Counted from the first letter of the stretch, positions 13,901 through 28,300 are shown. The stretch: DNA of 64,000 bases from Maylandia zebra (GCF_041146795.1 NC_135174.1:5085878-5149877); one strand, 5' to 3'. Numbers and translations are program-made. Notes: generated by a model from the letters alone, not told the origin.

Positions 13901-16900
13901 TCACAGAAATATTTGTGAGCAAGCTGCGCTGTTTTGTGTGTGTTTTCTGTATGCATATGTGCACATACGTATGTGTCCATGTGCATCTGTTCAATGACTA
14001 CAAATTGAATGCTGGTAGCTTTTCATTCCAGCCCACAGACAGAGTAAAACTATGCTAATTCGACTTTAAGTTTCATTCTGAAATACCGATTTAAGTGGCT
14101 TGTATTCTCAGCCTCTTCCTGCTTTTTCTCTGTCCCTCTCCTGTCTCTCCATACCTCTTTCTCACCTTCGCTCTTTATCTGTCCTCCTCTTCCTCCTCCT
14201 ACCCCCAACTTTAGTCCTACAGTTAAGACTTCAGCAGAGGAGGACACGAGAGCAGCTGGCAGACCAAGGCATCATGCCTCGTGAGTAACACCTTCCAACA
14301 TGGAGCTGCTGCACATCCAAACACACACACACACATGTACTTACATGCTTTCAGACTTAAGTGTGAGTCAGACAGTCAGAGGGAAAAAGTGTGAGAAACT
14401 CAAGCATGTCAACTTATCACACTTGTCCCAATTAGCAATTAGATACAGAGGTGAAAGGTCAGTTCCCCTGACTGTCTAGCTGTTAAAATAATGTAGGTTT
14501 TATCTGTCCAAAAGATAAATGAGTGTTCTGCTTCCATGCAAATACGAGGTTGATAGGTAACTGAATTTTTTACATTCATTTATGTGAGGCACTCCTTTAA
14601 CATTAGACTTGTTCCATTACCAACAAAAATATTAGTGAGCTTTAAAACTGTTTTTAATTAATTTGGGGTTTTTTTTTCAATAATTTAGAGCAGTGAAAAA
14701 ACAAATATTGTGTGCTTTGTCCTCGGGTGTGTGGTGGATGGCGCAGTTCACTGTGGGAAATATGAGCAGTTACTGCATTTTTCAAATTTGCCCTAGGTCC
14801 CCTTGGCTCAATCAGTATTATTTTGAAAATCCAGGAATGAGGTTGTGAGAAGCACCAACTGCCCGAGTTTCACATGCATCGGATCCTTGAGTCTGACATA
14901 CTGCTTGACATTTAAAGAGAAAAGGGAAAAAAAATAGTTAGATGTAGGCCTGAAATGAAAACTATAAAAACAGATACCAGCTGTTAGTCAAAAGAGAGAC
15001 AAAAAGAAAGAGATCCACAGTCTCATGGACAATTTTTCACAGTACATATATGTTACTGATGGACGTGTAACATGAATCCAGCCGTATTAAAGAGAGAAAG
15101 CAAAATGAAACAGGCAGCAAAAACACAACAAAGCACATATCTAGATAGTGGAGATGAATAAATCCAGAACCAAGGAAAGCAGGTGGCTTTATGCTACAGA
15201 GCAGAGGAGAAAGAGACGGCCAGATAGTGGCTGCAGCCCGAGAACAGGCAGACAAGATTGTAAGTGACCGCCGAGGAATGCTCTTGTGCTGGAAGAGGAC
15301 ATTCGGCCTCAGAAGAAACAGCTTAGGAGGCCAGATTCACAAGAGGTGGCACCTGTTTACAGCCCGGCGCTGAGAGGCATGCCCAAACACAACAACTGAG
15401 CGTGCAGGCCGCATTTACAATAAAGAGGCTTTGTGCTTTTAAGAGCACGTAAGTCATAGTGATGAGAACACATAGACCTGACTGTACTGAGCAACCTCTT
15501 AAATCTTCACCCTTGCTGCGATTGATGTTCCCTCCTTTTCTTCAGGTCAGCTTAGTGGATGTTTGCAGCTTTTCGGGTTAGCTGTGACTGCCAACACACG
15601 CCACGCGAGAGATAAATTTCAAATATTCATGAGAAAGTAGTTTGTTTAGTGTGCGACATTACAACACAGCAGACAGCTACTCATAAAATCGAGATTTTTA
15701 TCTATTCCTGTTACTTTAAAGCATCTCGTAAGTCATCTCGGGAAACATGGAATTAGTGAGCCATGCAAGCAAGCTGGTTTTGTCCCCCCCTCGATTCCTT
15801 GCATGTAGAAACAACAAGGGGACCGGGTGACCTGGACTACAGGCTGGGGATTTGTTGAATGATATCTCTGGCACCGTTCGCCATTTCACAGAGGCTCCAG
15901 CCTCAAGATAAACCTCTGGTAAGTGTGCGGGGGAACGGAATCCAGGGGCCCGGCGAGCCCCTATCAGTTTCTAGGAGTCTGTCACAGATAAGGCAGCAAC
16001 GAGAAACACAATTGGCCAGCAGGGCTCCAAGCACTCTTTTAAAAAAGAAATTTCAATTGGCTGTTTATCTCTTGATTGCAGGCGGTGGTGCAGATCTGAG
16101 AGACGTTGCAAGGACTCGTATTTGTGCTGTTTGTCATACACCCACACACTAGATGTCTTATCGTTCTTCAAAACATCATCCGTCCTCCCAAAAAAAAATC
16201 CGGCATTTCTGAGGAGGGCACAACGTCCTCCTCCTCCTGCGACTGCCGCTTCTGCTGCTGTCGATGTGATCCCTCAGATGCTGGTTGACTCTGCCTGGCT
16301 GTGTTATTCCTGCTCGGGGGAGATGGACACGGCACAGGGTCTGTGTATATATTACCCAGGGAACATCTGGTGTTTATTAGACTATTCAAGAATCCGCCAC
16401 GGCCTCTCGGGCCCGACTGGCGTGTGGCCTGCATGGGAGCACACACTGTCTGCCTGCTGGCCACAGGTCTGACTTGACACACACATACAATCTAATATTT
16501 CCCCATAAAGATAACAGGCCCGTAGCTGCAGGTTTACTGTGCTCTCTGTTGCTTTAAAATGTTCATTTCCACAGCAGAAGGACTTTAATCCTCAGTGGAT
16601 GGAACCACAAAAGGAATCATTCCAGCTAATGCACCAAACCTCTCTGTGTAGTGTTTACGCATGACAGTCAGCAGTTAAATGTACTGCAGTAGGTTTAAAG
16701 AGCACTGTATGTTTAAAAGTGAGCTTCAGACTCACCCGATCATGTTACATTAGACCAGCGCAGTCGCATCAGGCCAAGTTCTAAACAGACGATAACGCCG
16801 ACGTGACCATGACAGCAGCTGATGCTTCTCCACTCTCTCTCAGAGGAATGGGGCGTGCAGCCACAGCGGATCATCTGTATTACCCACCTCAGTGTTTTTC

Positions 16901-19900
16901 CTTCTACTCAAATCGAATCTCTTTTTTCTTCTTTTCTGCTCCTTTTCATGCTCCCAACATTGTTTTTGTTTTTTTGTTTTTTTATTTTAACATCCCTTCA
17001 CCCCCAACCCCCACTGCAGATGAGTCTGGATCTGCCAGAGCTTTCTTCCTGTTAAAAGGGAGTTTTTCCTTCCCACTGTCGCCAAGTGCTTACTCATAAG
17101 GGGTCATCTGATTGTGGGAGTTTCTCTGTATTATTGTAGGGTCTTTGCCTTACAATTATACAGAACTGTGTTGTGATTCGGTCCTATACAAATATAATTA
17201 AATTGAATTAAATTTACCTTTTTTCCTGTCCCTCCCCTTTTTGAGTTCAGAATTTGTCTGTGTTGAATATTTTTCTTTTTTTTGCTCTTTATGTTCTTCA
17301 TTTTCTGGAAGTATCAAAACTTCTAACATACAATGATAATCATTCTTAATCTACTTCATTGTCCTCTCTTTTAACATATTTCTTTCTTATTTTCAAGTCA
17401 ATTCAATTTTATTTATATTTATACAGCGCCAGATCACAACAACAGTCGCCTCAAGACGCTTTATATATTTGTACGGTAGACCGTAGAATAATACATACAG
17501 AGAAAAACCCAACAATCATATGACCCTCTATGAGCAAGCACTTTGGCGACAGTGGGAAGGAAAAACTCCCTTTTAACAGGAAGAGACCTCCGGCAGAACC
17601 AGGCTCAGGGAGGGGCGGGGCCATCTGCCATGACCAGTTGGGGTGAGAGAAGGAAGACAGGATAAAGACATGCTGTGGAAGAGAGCCAGAGATTTTATTC
17701 TCTACCTCCTGATGCTGCTCCTTCCTTCTTTCTGTGTTTTCCTTTCTCATTCATCCTGTTTTAGTAACGTCTGCCTCTTCCTTTTTTTCGTCTTCTTTTG
17801 TCAGAGATTGATAGATGTCTATTTTGACTGAGATCTTTAGCATAATATTTGCTTTATCTAAAGTTTAAAAATGCCTAATATTTGAACATTAATCTTGATT
17901 TTGATGAAACCCATTTTTCCTCTGAAGCATTACATTTCAGATCCGTTTTTCATCAGACACTAATACTCTCTCTAACTTGTCCAGCACAAAGCTCAGTATC
18001 ATTCATTTCTTTGTTGGCGCTGGATCCTATGTCATCCCTCTGAAATATCCCACTAAAATTATATTTGACCAAATAAGTGCTGTTGCTCTTTCTTGGACTC
18101 AGATAATCAAACTGATCTGGTGCGCTCTCCGCACTGCTTGGTAATCAGTCCTGCAAGTGCTGCGGACAGATTGTAGGCCAAGCCAGGTTAGCTCTGGCCC
18201 TGATTATTTATCCAGGATTTAACAGAGATAGATTGTAGAAAGTTGAAAATCTTACCCACTGCAACCCTTTAATTAGAGCCTCTCCATTTATTTTTCTAGT
18301 ATTCAGACTGTACTAGGAGTAAAAGCAGCTGGACTGATATTACAGCTGATCCAAAATGTAAATATTGATTATTGGAGGATAAAAGAAGTGTGGAGATAGC
18401 AGCTGAATGCAGAAGTGTGTAGATTAATAATGATATGATAAAAAAGGGAACAGAGGTTGAAATGGAAGACCATTTTACTCTGGAATTTAATAAACAGATG
18501 AGGAAAAAGCCCTGATATCACTTCAAAATTATTGTAGTTTGTTACTTCTAAACATCATCTATAACTTTGGTTACTGTGGGTGTTGTAACGACAACATTCA
18601 CAATAAGACGAAAAACTAAAGTCTGTATTAACAAAGCATACACAAAGAGTTATTTGCCATATTCTTATAATTACTGACATTATTGATATAATATTTTTAA
18701 ATATCACAGTTGTCATCCATACGTGGTTATAAAAATACCCCAATCAAGTTACAGGTAAATGTTCTGTAAGGAAAGAAGGAAAAGTGTAGAAATATTATGA
18801 GCAGAATCTCTCTGCGTACAGGAAAAGCAGATCTGCTGTTATGAATTCGTGGTGTGCTGCAGGTGCATTCCTAAAATGCAACGTTTTCTTTTTGCTACTG
18901 AAAAACAGCCTTGTGACCTTAACTTGTCTTTCAAGTAGGGCAGTGGAAGTGTGCCAGCTTAACCGCCAAGTTGTGCTTTCTCACAGCTTGCTCTTGAGAC
19001 GCGAAGAAATCATCTGTGTTTATAGTCGTAGAACAGACACACCGAACGGTGGAGAGGAGGAGAAGGATTGCATAAAAATGCAGACACAGAGCCCACGCTC
19101 ATTAATTGCAGGACATTATCCCACTTATAGATCACCAGTGACACTGTCAGTTACCTGAATCCTCTAAGAAATGACCGCAGTAACGGTGTATTGAAGGATC
19201 GGGTTATATGGTTTGTTTTTGAATGAATTTCAACATTAGTTCAGAATTGTTTGAAAGTTATATCTGGAAGATGCTCAAAATCGTTACTGCATACTTATCA
19301 GAGATCTTTTCATGTTAGCATGTAGTATCAGGGTAAGGTGGAGCCATTATTAACTAGCTTATGGAGTCATTATACACTGATCAGGCATACCATAATTCGC
19401 TCTGACAGGTGAAGTAAATAACATTTTGATGATCTCTTTATCATGGCGCCTGTTACTGGGGTGGATATATTAGGGAGCGAGTGAACATTTTGTCCTCAAA
19501 GTTGATTGGTTAGAAGCAGGAAAAATGTACAAGTGTATGGATTTGAGTGTGTCTGAGAAGGAACGAATTGTGACGGCTAGACGACTGGGTCAGAGCATCT
19601 CCTGTGGGAGGCTCCCAGTCTGGAGTGTGCATTGATTAGCTGAACACCAGGATGCACTATGGGAAGAAGGGAAGCCAGCGGACGCAGTGTGATGCTTTGG
19701 AAAATGTCCTGCTGGGAAAACTTTGGTAATTCGCCCTGCCACAAAGCAAAATGATTTGAGGAGCACAAGTTTGAGTTGACTTGACCTCCAAATTCTGTTG
19801 CTAACAACTTGGTACCAGATACCACAGCACACCTTCAGGGGTCTAGTGGAGTCCATGCCTCAATAGGTCAGGGCTGTTTTACCAGGCTAAGGCAGACCGG

Positions 19901-22290
19901 GCAATATTACGCAGGTGGTCATAATGTTATGCATGATCGGTGTAAGTTATTCTGGACAACATAGACCATCTAAATCTTTAAAAGTAATAAGAGTCACTGT
20001 CAAACAAATGGATTAAGGATCTTTGTGATCACGGCTAAAGTGCATTATATCAAAGTATACTTTCAACTGCAAACATAAAAATATACTTTTAAGCATGTAC
20101 TTCATTACTCTCCACTCCTTTAGTGTAGTGTTTCCCTGGTGTGTCCCATGTCGTTGATGTTGTGGTCCTGCTCTGTGTTATCCAGACCCGGCCTCAGGCG
20201 GCTCCAATCTGGAAGCCCAGCTGAGGCTAAAGCGAGCCCAGCTCGCCGAGGACTTGAATAAGAAGTTGGCTCTCAGGCCAGGGCCCATGGAGCTGGTGCA
20301 AAAGAATATCATTCCCCTAGACTCTGCCATCACGATGACAGGTATCAGTGGAGAGACGCCGCCACGTGGTGTAACCCGACTTTAACACCCGCTGCGCCTT
20401 AGCCTGTGCGTTTATATGCTTGTGTGTTTGGAACTAAAGTTTAGGTGTAGAGTTTGTTTTGTGTAAAAGGGCCCTTCTAACTGACAGACTGTGTGTACTC
20501 ATTAATGAGGCAGACTGTAAGCTACTCAAACGAGCATTGTACTTGAGTGGACTGCACTGCTACGTCGGTCACATCGTTTAGTCTTCTAACAGGAGAAACG
20601 GATTATTCCAAATGATAAGACCTTCAAAGGGTCTGCACAGATCAGAGTCTTCAATGCATCACAACCCCTTTTGTTTTTCTCTCGTGCTGGAGAGTCATGT
20701 GCTAAAGTCAAGTTTATAGGTATGAGCAATGATATTTCTCTTTATTTTAACCTGGTCTATTTTTGCATATGTGAACCACGCTAATGTTGCACTCTCCAGC
20801 AAAGTCTATTTTGGGAAAATATTACAGTGTTTCAGGAAACACAGGAATTTTAGAGGAATTGTTTTAAACACTAAAATTACTAAAACTATTAATTACTATC
20901 ACTATTCCTTATTTCTATTAATAAAACACTGGTATTACCACAAAATATGAGGGATATAAACCATCTGAACAAGCATTTTTCACAACCTGCCCATGTGTTC
21001 TTGTTTATCTTTCTGATCAGTCAAGCTTTGTAAGGCATATCAAAATGCATTATTCAAGTCAAAATTTGAATTCTGGTCTTGATTAGTGGACCACCTATGC
21101 ATCAAAGTATTCTTCTTTGTACATTAAATTTGAATGCCTTAACAGGGATGAGGGCTGTTAAAATGAACATTTGTGTTTGTAGCCAGAAAGAAAGAAAGAA
21201 AATCCATGTAAAAAAAAAAAAAGGTGCTTAGCAATCAGCATTTACAAATGTCTATTATGGACTCAAGTGTTTGAGGAGTGCTCTTCGGTGCATCGTGTAT
21301 GCTTAAACAAAGATTTAGCACTGCGTGAAGCGCAGGGCCGGAGCTGTCCCACCACGCCGCTCACATCTCACACTGTTTGGGTCCAACATGTTACTCACTC
21401 TCTCTGTTCTTAGCAGTGCAGCGAGTTTTCTTTCGACTCTGCTGTTTGAGCGGTTTTATGTTTGCCTCCTTAAGCTTCCAGTAAACATGTTGCACAAAGG
21501 AGCCGGCAGGCTGCGGTCAGCTGGTTTATAATACCTCTGCCGGAGAAGGGGATCTCCGTTTATCGAGATGAACAGCAGCTGTATTTGGGTCCACCCTTTT
21601 TCTTTAGAAGTCTGCGATGTGTGTGCGTGTAGAGTGCATCCTTTGCCACATGTGTGGGCGTACCTGCCTGTATGTTTGGACCTATCTGCTCATCCTCCCC
21701 CCACCCCCCTCTTTTGTCTGTGCTCTGACTGGCTCCAATCAGCCACCTACAAAACTACGTGACAGGACCAGGCTGTTGTGACCCCCACCCCGCCCCCTTT
21801 GCCTGCAGCATTAACCCCTCACCTTAAAGCTCTATATCTCCCTACATAACACTCCCAGTGATTGTTTCAACCTCTGTCTGGTAATTTTGGAAACTGCCTG
21901 ACCCGCCATAGCTTGTAAACCAGCCATGTGAAAAGAGGAAGCGTACGTGGCGTGCAGATTTCCTGTAATTCTGCCAACTCAATCTCCCGGTGACAACAAA
22001 TTATCTTAAAGAGTCCTGGACTGTGCAGCAGAGCGAAAATGCACCGAGTAAATTCACACACAGACCGTGTTGGTGTTTTTCCCTACAGACTTAAACATGA
22101 ACAGGTGGGAGGAAATGGCATTTAGGACAATGCTATTTACTAAGCTGTGCAGTAAGCTCGCCGAGTGTGTGTTTGTGTGTACTGCAAGGTCATAGAGTTG
22201 CACAGAATGGACCTGGTACTGTGATGGAAACCAGAATCTGTTCCTGGTTGTCACATGTTTGGATACAAAAAGAGAATCTTATACCTCTCA

Positions 22291-22354
<64 letters not shown>

Positions 22355-25300
22355 CAGCCTTTACCACCTCCTTCCCTGGCTCTGTCCCTTCAGCTCCATT
22401 AGATAGTTGCTCTTAACTACCCCAATCAAAGCTGAGTTCCCTATCGGGCCAGCCAATCAGGAGCGTTCTAGAGGTAAAGTGGTTGTGTGAGTGTCTTACC
22501 CACACAGCGTAACACCTCCGAGCTGAGTGCTGTACTAGGTGTGAGTGACAGGCAGTGTGTGAATACCTCTGCTCACATACATTGTGTGCAGCATGCAGTA
22601 TGCATCCAATCAGCCAAGGAGCAGGTAAAAAAAATGTTTCACAAAAACAGATGTGAAAAGGGTCCAGTGGTTTGTGGATTGAATGAAATGTTTTCTTGAA
22701 ATGGTGTTCAAGGCGCTTTGGACAAATTCTGCTGTCATTTGGTTTGTGGGACAAAGGTCTTACCCTATCAGCAGCACGTGTAACTAAAGCCTGGTGTATT
22801 TAAAACTACAGAGCACAGAATGATTGAACCTCCACAGATACAGTGCTGGAGTAACATAACAGCGTGTTAAACTGAGAACCGTTTCCACTAAAACAACAGG
22901 TTGAGGTTGAACACAATAGTCTTGCGACTGGTCATTTGCTGTTTTAGATTGCAGATGAAGTAGTTTGGTGGTAAAGTCTGACTGTCAGCCGGCTGGAGGC
23001 AGCAGTACTGATTGGCTGTTTCAATAACTGTAATATCCAGGCTATAAAAAACTGGAAGGAACATATTGAAGCATGCTCGGTTATTAAAATGTGCTCTTAG
23101 TGTCTTGAATCATAGGTCTTGTGATAATTGTATATCGATGATGACTGTGACAGTTTATACTTGCTTTGCTTTTAGTTCTGGTTAGATTTTGCACTTTAGT
23201 TTAATTCACCTATCTACATTTTTCCAAATTTTCTTCACAGATTGTACTAATGTTATGTGGAATTTTTTTGAGCATAGTAATATTGTAACAGCCCTGATGT
23301 GTGTCTCAGTATGCAAATGAGTTAGATGGTACATCCCATGTCAATTGTAGCAATGCTGCTAGACACTGTTAGGTTAGGTGATCTTTAAAGTTTCTATGTG
23401 GATCATTTCCTTTAGGCTGTAGTCACACTGTGCAGATTTCTGTTATGTCTGATAACAACGCACGCCTGGCAGATTGAAGACGATCCGAATGCATTCTGTG
23501 TGCACTTACAGTTTTTGTTTTGTTTTGTTTCTAGGTGTAAAAGGGGTCTAGGCTGATAGATATTACATCGCTGACACCCCCACGTATCTCTGTTTTTGTT
23601 CTTCTTGCAGTAAACCATGGTAAGCTCCCTAAGCAAGAGGACTCCTATGCATTTGAGGAGGACAGCAGCAGCGAGAGTCTGTCTCCAGAGCAGCACCACA
23701 GTGATGAGTCGCAGGGTTCGGCCTGCCCTTCATCTGAGGCTGTCGGCAGTACGGCCTCCTCCTCGTCCTCACCTGCCCTCACCAGCGAACGACAGGTCAA
23801 AAAAACACACAAACACGCCTCCTCTCCTCTCCTTTGTTCTATCCATTTCTTTCACTCAAGCTCCCACACTGAGCAGCTATGATTACCACCAGTTTATTTC
23901 TGCTGCCCTCCTGTGGTAGCAGAGTGAGCTGCACATCCTCTGTTTTCCACTGTTGGACTGAGTTGACATAGGCAGGTGTCACATTCCTGCATGCTGAGCC
24001 ATGCTGGCGGCACAGCTGCCTTTATGTGCTTGCTGCTTACCTTTCACTCACGGTGACCTCATTCCAACGGTCACCAACAGAAACGGTCCCTCAACTGAAA
24101 TTTGTGCCAGAACACAATTGTTTATATCTCTTAGACCTCTGCCTCTTAAATGTTCCAACTGAATCATCATCCCTCTGTGCGTCATGTCAGTCCCAAAGGT
24201 TTGTTTAAAGCTTTTTGGAATACTTTTGCGGAGGAAACATCAATACATGAGCATTTTAGGGATAATTATTCTATTTGGATTATAAACTGTCATTTCCAAA
24301 AGAAGAAATGAGAAGAAAACAGATACAGTCAGAGCAAAATGCATGAAATCTAAGGCAACAATAGCAAAAAAGTTGCCAAAGACTATAAAATAGCTGCGTA
24401 AATACAGTCGTTCACTTTTATTACATCCTGCCATGTGCTTGTTTAGTATTGTTTGGAACCAGATGTCTGTCAGTAGAGTGGATACGATAAAACAACTCCA
24501 AGGTTAAACCTCTTTGAGTGAAACTGAGCTCAACAGACCAGTTTATCAAATGAAGCGAGAAGAAAACTATTCTTTACGTCTAAACTGAAACACTTTATAC
24601 TTTAGTAATTATTTCTTTAACTTCAGCCTGGAAAAGTAAATGTACTTTGTTTTTATTTGTGGATAGGGTGGTGTAAGCAGAGACCCCCCTGATCAAAGCC
24701 AGGATGAGGGGCTTTCTGGTGCTAACAACAGCCAGACTACTCCCCCAATACCTGTTCCTGCTATCGTCAAGGTCAGTTTGTCATTAAACTCACTATCATC
24801 TGCCACCTGGCTGTAGCTCAGGTGGCAGAGCAGGTCAGCCACTAACCATAAGGTTGGTGGTTCGATCCCAGCCTGGAGCAGCCTGGGATCGAACTTGGGC
24901 AAGATACTAACCCAATGTTTGCCTACTGGTGGTGGTTAGAGGGCCCGGTGGCGCCAGTGTCCGGCAGCCTCGCCTCTGTCAGTGCGCCCCAGGGCAGCTG
25001 TGGCTACAATGTAGCTTGCCATCACCAATGGGTGAATGACTGCTTTGGGGTCCTTAGGGACTAAGTAAAGCGCTATACAAATGCAGGCCATTTACATTCT
25101 TAACTTTAACAAATGAATTTCTAACCCTAACTCAGACTTTCTCGTCCTCTCTACCACCAGTCTAAATCTTCCGACAAGAACCGTCACAAGAAGCCCAAAG
25201 ATGTGAAGCCTAAAGTCAAAAAGCTCAAGTACCACCAGTACATTCCTCCAGACCAGAAGGCAGAGAAGTCCCCTCCACCCATGGATTCGGCCTACGCCCG

Positions 25301-28300
25301 ACTCCTCCAGCAGCAGCAGCTCTTCCTGCAGCTGCAGATTCTCAGCCAGCAGAAACACACTCATGCGCAATCGCAGACACAGCAGTCGCAACATCCGCAT
25401 ACCCACACTCCGCAGACGCAGGCCCAAGCCCAGTCTCAGGCTCAGGCTCAGCAGAGGCAGCCCACTTTCAGCTATCAACCCCACACACCAGCTCACACCC
25501 AGAAGTAAGTAGAGAACATATCTGACGAAATCTCCTCAAATTATCTACTGCAAACTTGTGTAGGGGGGGGGGTTAATAAAAGTAATGCTACATCTTACTC
25601 TTAAGTGTGATCCAAAAATTACTTTTGGGTAATCTTCTTCAATTGCTCCATTCCAGAGGAGTCAGTGAGCAACTATCGGCTTGTAGTTCCAGTGCCCCGT
25701 CGAGCACAGCCAACAGTAACTCATCCTCTCCAGTCAAGAACACATTCCCCAACCAAAGCAACATCGCACAAGTCAAACCTGGGCCCCTGCCATCTAATCT
25801 GGATGACCTAAAAGTAGGTGATACTAGAGAGGAACATTCTGACAATCTTCTCTCCTTAACATACATATGTAATCCTTTTTATTCTCCTTTTTTTTCTTTT
25901 GCCCTGCAAGGTTTCAGAGCTGAGGCAGCACCTGCGTATTCGTGGCATGCCTGTCTCAGGCACCAAGACTGCCCTCATCGAGCGACTCCGGCCCTTCAAA
26001 GACTCCAACACCGGCTCCTCGCCCTCGGGATCCTCTGATATCACCACCATGACCTTTCCTGTCACACCCACAGGGTCCTTGTCCTCCTACCAGTCCCCAT
26101 CCTCCTCCAGTGCTCTGTCCCAGGGAGGCTATTACCAGTACCCCAGCACCTCCTCCACCCCACCCATCTCGCCGGCCTCCTCTGAGCTGTCCCTCAGCGG
26201 TTCACTCCCCGACAGCTTCAGCGATGTGCCCATGTCTTCGCCAACACAGTTTGCCCTTCATCCATCTCCTGCCCAGCTCGGCGTGGAGGATGGCTTTGGG
26301 GGAGGAGGAGGTGGCAGCATGGGTGGGGCAGGTCAGAGGATGGGGGAGGTTGGTGGTATGGATGGTGTAGAAGCCGAAAAAGACAAGATGCTGGTGGAAA
26401 AGCAGAAGGTGATCGAGGAGCTGACGTGGAAATTGCACCAGGAGCAGAGACAGGTGATGATCTGTTTCTGCTTCCTAACACTTCATGGTGGATCTTAAGA
26501 GAATGAAGGCATTTCACCTCTCATCCGAGGTTCCTCAGGTCTAAAACCAAAAGCTGGACCCATGACTTTTTTCACAACTTGGGCCATGTGATTACACACT
26601 AATTAATAGGTCAGTGCTTCTTGAATGAGAGGTGAAAAGTCTGCTTTTTTTCAAGCTCTTAAACCTACCACTACATGCTTTGCTAGTCAACAGGTGGATG
26701 TAAAGTAGAGATGTTAAGAAGGCTAATTTTCATTTATCAAGTCTATGTCATAGGCAGCCATGAAACTGCAGCATCTAATACTAATGCAACAATCAATCAT
26801 GTTATTATTTATAAAGTATTGAGTTGTAAATTGAATGCTCTGTGATCATGCTTATTAGGTTGAAGAGCTAAAGATGCAACTCCACAAGAGAAAACGTTGC
26901 TATGGAGCAACACAGGATACGGTCCCTCCTGCATCTCATCCTCCCATGCACCACCAGCAGCACCAGACACCAGCCATGATGGGGCAGCATTTTTTTGGGG
27001 TGACTATCAAGCAGGAGCCTTTGTCTTTGTCCTCCAGCTGCCCTCTGTCCTCCCCTAAACAGCCTAAGTGCCCTCCTGGTAGCTGCAGAGAGGATATGGG
27101 ACACTGCGGTTCCTCCATTACCAACATGGGGGTTCCCGGGGGACCACAGTGTATGGATACAGGCCCTGCCTCTGGCAGCCCCACCGCTATGTCCACCTTC
27201 CTCAGCCCACAGTGCTCACCGCAAGACTCTCCTATCAGAAAATCTTCCAGCAGCCCACAGCCTTCATCTCCTAACAACCCCTACCTGCTGTCTCCTCAAC
27301 TGGGGAGGGATGGCTGTAGTCACCCCCACACCCAGGGAAACAACAGAGCATGCAACATGCAGGTATGATGCCTTTATATTTAGAATGACCATTTTACTGA
27401 CTTCTATTAGATAATATAATTAAAACAAGAAGCAGTATTTACTTTTAAGGGAATAGTATTGTATTTTATATATATTTATTTAGTTTTCTTTGTTCTCTTC
27501 TAATGTACTTTGAGATGTTTACCTTGAAGACCATGGTGGATTTGAGACAATAATTTAACCAATGTTTTAACATGACCCCACTTTACACCCCTACGAAGTT
27601 TTATCAAACTATCCTGTTTAGAGACAGAAAGAATGATATGGACGCAAACAAACGCTACCAAAAACATAACCTAATCAAGGTTTGTTTAGCTTTATATTGC
27701 TATTTCTTTATTTTCTATGGATATTCTGATTTTTATTGTGATTTCTTTTAGCATTTATATATTCCTGTATTTGCTGTCATGAGATCACCAAAATCATTAG
27801 GCATCATCATCATCAGTGGGCTGCATAAGTAAATGTATATTATAGTATAAAAGTTAAAGAAAACCGACATAATACTTATCTACATTTTTAAATGTGGGCA
27901 GCCACCAACTAGCACAGAAACATATGTAACTAGCATTAGCTTTTACAATTTCCCATCATCTGCATCTCTGAAAACATGTTCAAAACAGTATATGTAAATA
28001 TTTATTTCATATACAAAATATGCTCTCTTTAGTTTAGGTGGTTTTTTTTTACTCTTTTCTTCTTTTGTTGATTTCTAACGTGTTTGGGGCATTTTATTTT
28101 TGGCTAACTAGATGCAGCAAAAGAGTGGCGGTCCGCCTATAAACTGCTCCTATCCTTCCAACCAAAGAGGTCTTCAGGGAGTCTATCCCAGCTCAGCTGA
28201 CTGTGGCCTCAACAACAGCAGCCCTGCTAAGGCTGAGAGCCAGAACATGCAACCAAAGGTAATTTTCTATCCACATGACCAGCATTTTACAGCATCGTCA

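Noticed and set aside
14285-14320. RPEL-like reading TPSNMELLHIQ directly after myocd exon 2
   Set aside because: It sits inside the intron immediately after a strong GTGAGT donor, has no acceptor, and lacks the Arg and spacing of RPEL2.
16122-16482. Overlapping frames of 104-116 aa in myocd intron 2
   Set aside because: No domain, no codon pattern and no splice context matching myocardin; frames are open on both strands because of GC-rich composition.
24808-24880. tRNA gene
   Set aside because: A and B boxes are present but no acceptor or anticodon stems form, and SINE body and tail follow.
25092-25496. 134-aa minus-strand frame
   Set aside because: Antisense shadow of the myocd basic and Q/H-rich exon; its Leu/Arg richness is the complement of CAG-type codons.
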